Assembly (NCBI GenBank): GCA_016935715.1
Contig: JAFGQJ010000308.1
Coordinates: 1-6,937, forward strand
Reading direction: 5' to 3'
Source: Spirochaetales bacterium
GTDB taxonomy: Bacteria > Spirochaetota > Spirochaetia > SZUA-6 > DRHE01
DNA: 6,937 bases
Positions 4,727 through 6,937 of the stretch are shown in pieces. The notes beneath the pieces were generated by a model that was not told where the DNA came from, did not search any database, and was given only the letters and a program-made list of their open reading frames with translations. The stretch's first letter is position 1; each line of letters starts with the position of its first letter. A program made the position numbers and the translations under genes.

Positions 4727-6936
4727 GAGCGGCCCCGGCTGGCGGCGTCCCCGGCCTGCCGTCCCGCCCCGGCGGTGTCTGCCGGCTCGGCGGTGTCTGC
4801 CGTCCCGACCCTGCCGCGGAGTGCCCTCCAGACCTTCTCCGGGGTGATGGGCAGGTCCCGGATGCGCACCCCCACCGCGTCGTACAGCGCGTTGGCGACG
4901 GCGGGAGCCGGACCGTTGATGGCCACCTCACCGATGGACTTGGCCCCGAAGGGACCGGTGGGCTCTGCGCTTTCCACCAGGATGGTCCTGATTTCCGGGA
5001 TGTCCCGGGCGCTGAAGATCTTGTAGTCCCAGAAGCGCGAATTGGTCATGCGGCCGTTGCGGTCGTAGCGGTACTCCTCCCAGAGGGCGTAGCTGAGGCC
5101 GTTGACCACCGCCCCCTCGATCTGTCCCTCCGCCAGAACCGGGTTGATCGGCTGGCCGCAATCGGCGGCGCTGACGAAGCGCACCACATCGATGCGGCCC
5201 GTTTTGACATCCACGTCCACCTCTGCGAACTGGGCGATGAACGGCGGGGGAGACTGCTGGCAGGTGTAGGAGGCCTGGGCCTGGATCTGGTACTGGTCCC
5301 GGTTGTAGGTCGCCGTGGTGGCGATTTCCTCGAAAGACAGGACCCGCTTGCCCGCCTTGTCCCGCACCGTCTCGGCTTCCAGGTGCAGATTCTCCGCCCC
5401 GGTTTCCAGCAGGCTGGCCGCGGTGCTCAGGATCTGGGCGGCGATCCGCTCCGCGCAGGCTTTGACCGCCTGGCCGGACACGTAGGTCGTGGAGGAGGCG
5501 TAGGCGCCGACGTCGAAGGGAGTCAGATCGGTGTCGGAGGACAGAACGATGAACTTTTCGACCGGGACCCCGAGCACCTCAGCCGCGATCTGGGCCAGGA
5601 TCGTGTCCGAGCCGGTTCCGATGTCCGTGGCTCCCACGTAGAGGTTGAAGGAGCCGTCCTCGTTCATCTTCATCGAGGCCGCCCCCATGTCGATCAGGGG
5701 GATACCGGAGCCCTGCATGGCCACTGCCAGGCCCACACCTTTCACCTTGTCCGCCCCCACGCGGATCTTTTTCCCCCGCTTGTCCGCCCAGCCGATCTCC
5801 CGGGCACCCCGGTCCAGGCACTCGCTCAGGGCGCAGGATTGTACGATCTGACTCACCCCCTCCTTCCCCTCCCCGAGGGCCTCGAACACACCAGAGGTCT
5901 CCCCCGCACGGATGTGCCAGCGCTTGCAGTACTCCACCGCGTCCTGGCCGGCCCGGCGGGCCACGGCATCGATCTGCTGGTTGAAGGCGAAATACCCTTG
6001 AGTGGCTCCGTAGCCGCGGTAGGCTCCGGAAACGGGCAGGTTCGTGTACACCGAACGGCCGTGGAAGCGCATGTTTTCGATCTTGTTGAACAGGGGCAGG
6101 ACCTTGGCCCCCACGTTGGAAAGCACGGTCAGGGAGTGGGCGCCGTAGGCTCCCGCCTCCAGCAGGCAGTCCATCTCCATGGCCGTGATGCGGCCGCCTT
6201 CCGCGGCGCCGGTTTTCAGGTGCAGGTCCGCGGCGTGCCGGGTCCTGGCGGTGATGAACACCTCCCTGCGGGACAGCACCAGCCGAGCCGGCCGCTTGTT
6301 CCGCCAGGCCACCAGCGCCACCAGAGGCTCCAGGATCACCTCCTGCTTGCCCCCGAAGCCTCCTCCGATCCTCGGCTTGATCACCCGTATCTTGTGCAGG
6401 GGACACTCGATCAGCCTGGCTACGATGCGGCGGGCGTGAAAGGGAACCTGGGTCGTGGAGATGATGACCAGACGTCCCCGTGGATCGAAGTAGGCGGCGG
6501 CGGCGTGGGGCTCGAGGGCGCAGTGGGAGGCTGCGGGCAGGCTGTAGACCTGCTCTTCGATGAACTGCGCCCGGGAAAATCCCTCTTCCGGGTCTCCGAA
6601 GGAGATCTGCACCTCCGCGGCCAGATTCCTGTCCGGTTCGTAGACCACGGGAATCGCCGCGTGATCCTCCCCGCCGTGCAGCCTGGGGGCGCCCGGGTCC
6701 ATGGCGCGACGCCTGTCCAGAAGCGGCTCCAGGATTTCATAATCGACCTGGATTTTCTCTACCGCTTCCCGGGCCGCCTCCAGGGTTTCCGCCGCTGCCA
6801 GGGCGACCCGATCGCCCACGAAGCGCATGCGCCTGTCGAAGAGCACCGCATCGTACGGCGAGGGCTCGGGGTACCCCTGTCCTGCGGAGGTGTGCAGGAT
6901 GCGGGGGACATTCTCGCAGGTGAGGATGTCCACCAC
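4723..6936 (-). CDS. Xanthine-dehydrogenase-type molybdenum hydroxylase, Mo-binding subunit (N-terminus beyond window)
   Basis: This is the molybdopterin-binding large subunit of a xanthine dehydrogenase family enzyme, which hydroxylates purines or related heterocycles with water as oxygen source. The visible 737 residues begin inside the a/b hammerhead domain; probably some 50-80 residues are missing. Its first in-frame GTG codons at the edge are internal valines and not a start. Motifs: E-P-H (142-144), G-G-G-F-G-G-K (191-197), A-Y-R-G-Y-G (305-310), the cofactor loop T-D-I-G-T-G-S-D-T (437-445), and G-A-K-S-I-G-E (664-670), whose E670 matches the catalytic glutamate. Q198 stands where bovine xanthine oxidase has E802. 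No FAD or 2Fe-2S domain is in this part, so those should be separate subunits. The last 30 residues are a low-complexity Ala/Asp/Gly/Thr tail. It heads the visible operon, coupled by ATGA to the deaminase gene. Family is certain; xanthine as substrate is inferred from context. Confidence 0.92.
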   Translation of the reverse strand: MVDILTCENVPRILHTSAGQGYPEPSPYDAVLFDRRMRFVGDRVALAAAETLEAAREAVEKIQVDYEILEPLLDRRRAMDPGAPRLHGGEDHAAIPVVYEPDRNLAAEVQISFGDPEEGFSRAQFIEEQVYSLPAASHCALEPHAAAAYFDPRGRLVIISTTQVPFHARRIVARLIECPLHKIRVIKPRIGGGFGGKQEVILEPLVALVAWRNKRPARLVLSRREVFITARTRHAADLHLKTGAAEGGRITAMEMDCLLEAGAYGAHSLTVLSNVGAKVLPLFNKIENMRFHGRSVYTNLPVSGAYRGYGATQGYFAFNQQIDAVARRAGQDAVEYCKRWHIRAGETSGVFEALGEGKEGVSQIVQSCALSECLDRGAREIGWADKRGKKIRVGADKVKGVGLAVAMQGSGIPLIDMGAASMKMNEDGSFNLYVGATDIGTGSDTILAQIAAEVLGVPVEKFIVLSSDTDLTPFDVGAYASSTTYVSGQAVKACAERIAAQILSTAASLLETGAENLHLEAETVRDKAGKRVLSFEEIATTATYNRDQYQIQAQASYTCQQSPPPFIAQFAEVDVDVKTGRIDVVRFVSAADCGQPINPVLAEGQIEGAVVNGLSYALWEEYRYDRNGRMTNSRFWDYKIFSARDIPEIRTILVESAEPTGPFGAKSIGEVAINGPAPAVANALYDAVGVRIRDLPITPEKVWRALRGRVGTADTAEPADTAGAGRQAGDAASRGRS
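4771..4802. repeat. Short tandem repeat in the 3' end of the hydroxylase gene
   Basis: GGCGGTGTCTGCCG occurs at 4771-4784 and again at 4789-4802, an 18-bp period that keeps frame. A second repeated element, CTGCCGTCCCG, is at 4756-4766 and 4797-4807. Together they encode the alternating Thr-Ala-Asp-Thr-Ala tail of the hydroxylase. This looks like replication slippage that lengthened the C-terminus and not like a functional site. Confidence 0.75.
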
Positions 6937-6937
6937 G

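Noticed and set aside
4121..5026. Plus-strand open frame of about 301 codons opposite the deaminase and the hydroxylase end
   Set aside because: It crosses the junction of two well-supported genes on the other strand, has no good ribosome binding site and resembles no family.
1..6937. Mobile elements, CRISPR arrays, tRNA or rRNA genes, riboswitches
   Set aside because: I found no transposase-like protein, terminal inverted repeats, regularly spaced repeats or recognisable RNA gene sequence, and base composition looks even across the window.

Overview
The window is ordinary bacterial chromosomal sequence: GC-rich (clearly above 55% by eye), densely coded, with third codon positions dominated by G and C and no mobile element, RNA gene or CRISPR array that I can see. 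The gene set (a molybdenum hydroxylase subunit, an 8-oxoguanine-deaminase-like amidohydrolase, a zinc-motif URO-D family methyltransferase and a small nitroreductase) would suit an anaerobic or facultative bacterium such as a spirochaete, clostridium or other sediment/gut lineage. That placement is only an inference, because no phylogenetic marker is present.

Layout from left to right. A plus-strand URO-D family gene runs in from the left edge and ends at 1068. It faces a minus-strand gene (1087-1599) for a small two-helix membrane protein with a PH-like cytosolic part, and the gap is only 18 bp. A 251-bp intergenic region (1600-1850) separates that gene from a divergent plus-strand nitroreductase gene (1851-2435) and should hold promoters for both. 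The nitroreductase gene converges on, and overlaps by 27 bp, the last gene of a minus-strand operon that enters from the right edge.

The operon is the most informative part. In transcription order it holds the molybdenum-binding subunit of a xanthine-dehydrogenase-type hydroxylase (N-terminus beyond the window), an amidohydrolase of the 8-oxoguanine deaminase type, and a DMT/EamA-family transporter. The first two genes overlap as ATGA, and the transporter can start at a GTG five bases after the amidohydrolase stop, so the three are almost certainly co-transcribed. Xanthine dehydrogenase and 8-oxoguanine deaminase both yield urate, so the simplest reading is a purine salvage/catabolism operon with a possible purine or metabolite carrier at its end. 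FAD and 2Fe-2S subunits are not in the window and would be expected beyond the right edge.

I see no wholly new system here. The points most worth checking are the hydroxylase's substrate-pocket residues, the transporter tied to the purine genes, the zinc ligands in the URO-D family protein, and a slippage-like repeat that forms the low-complexity tail of the hydroxylase.
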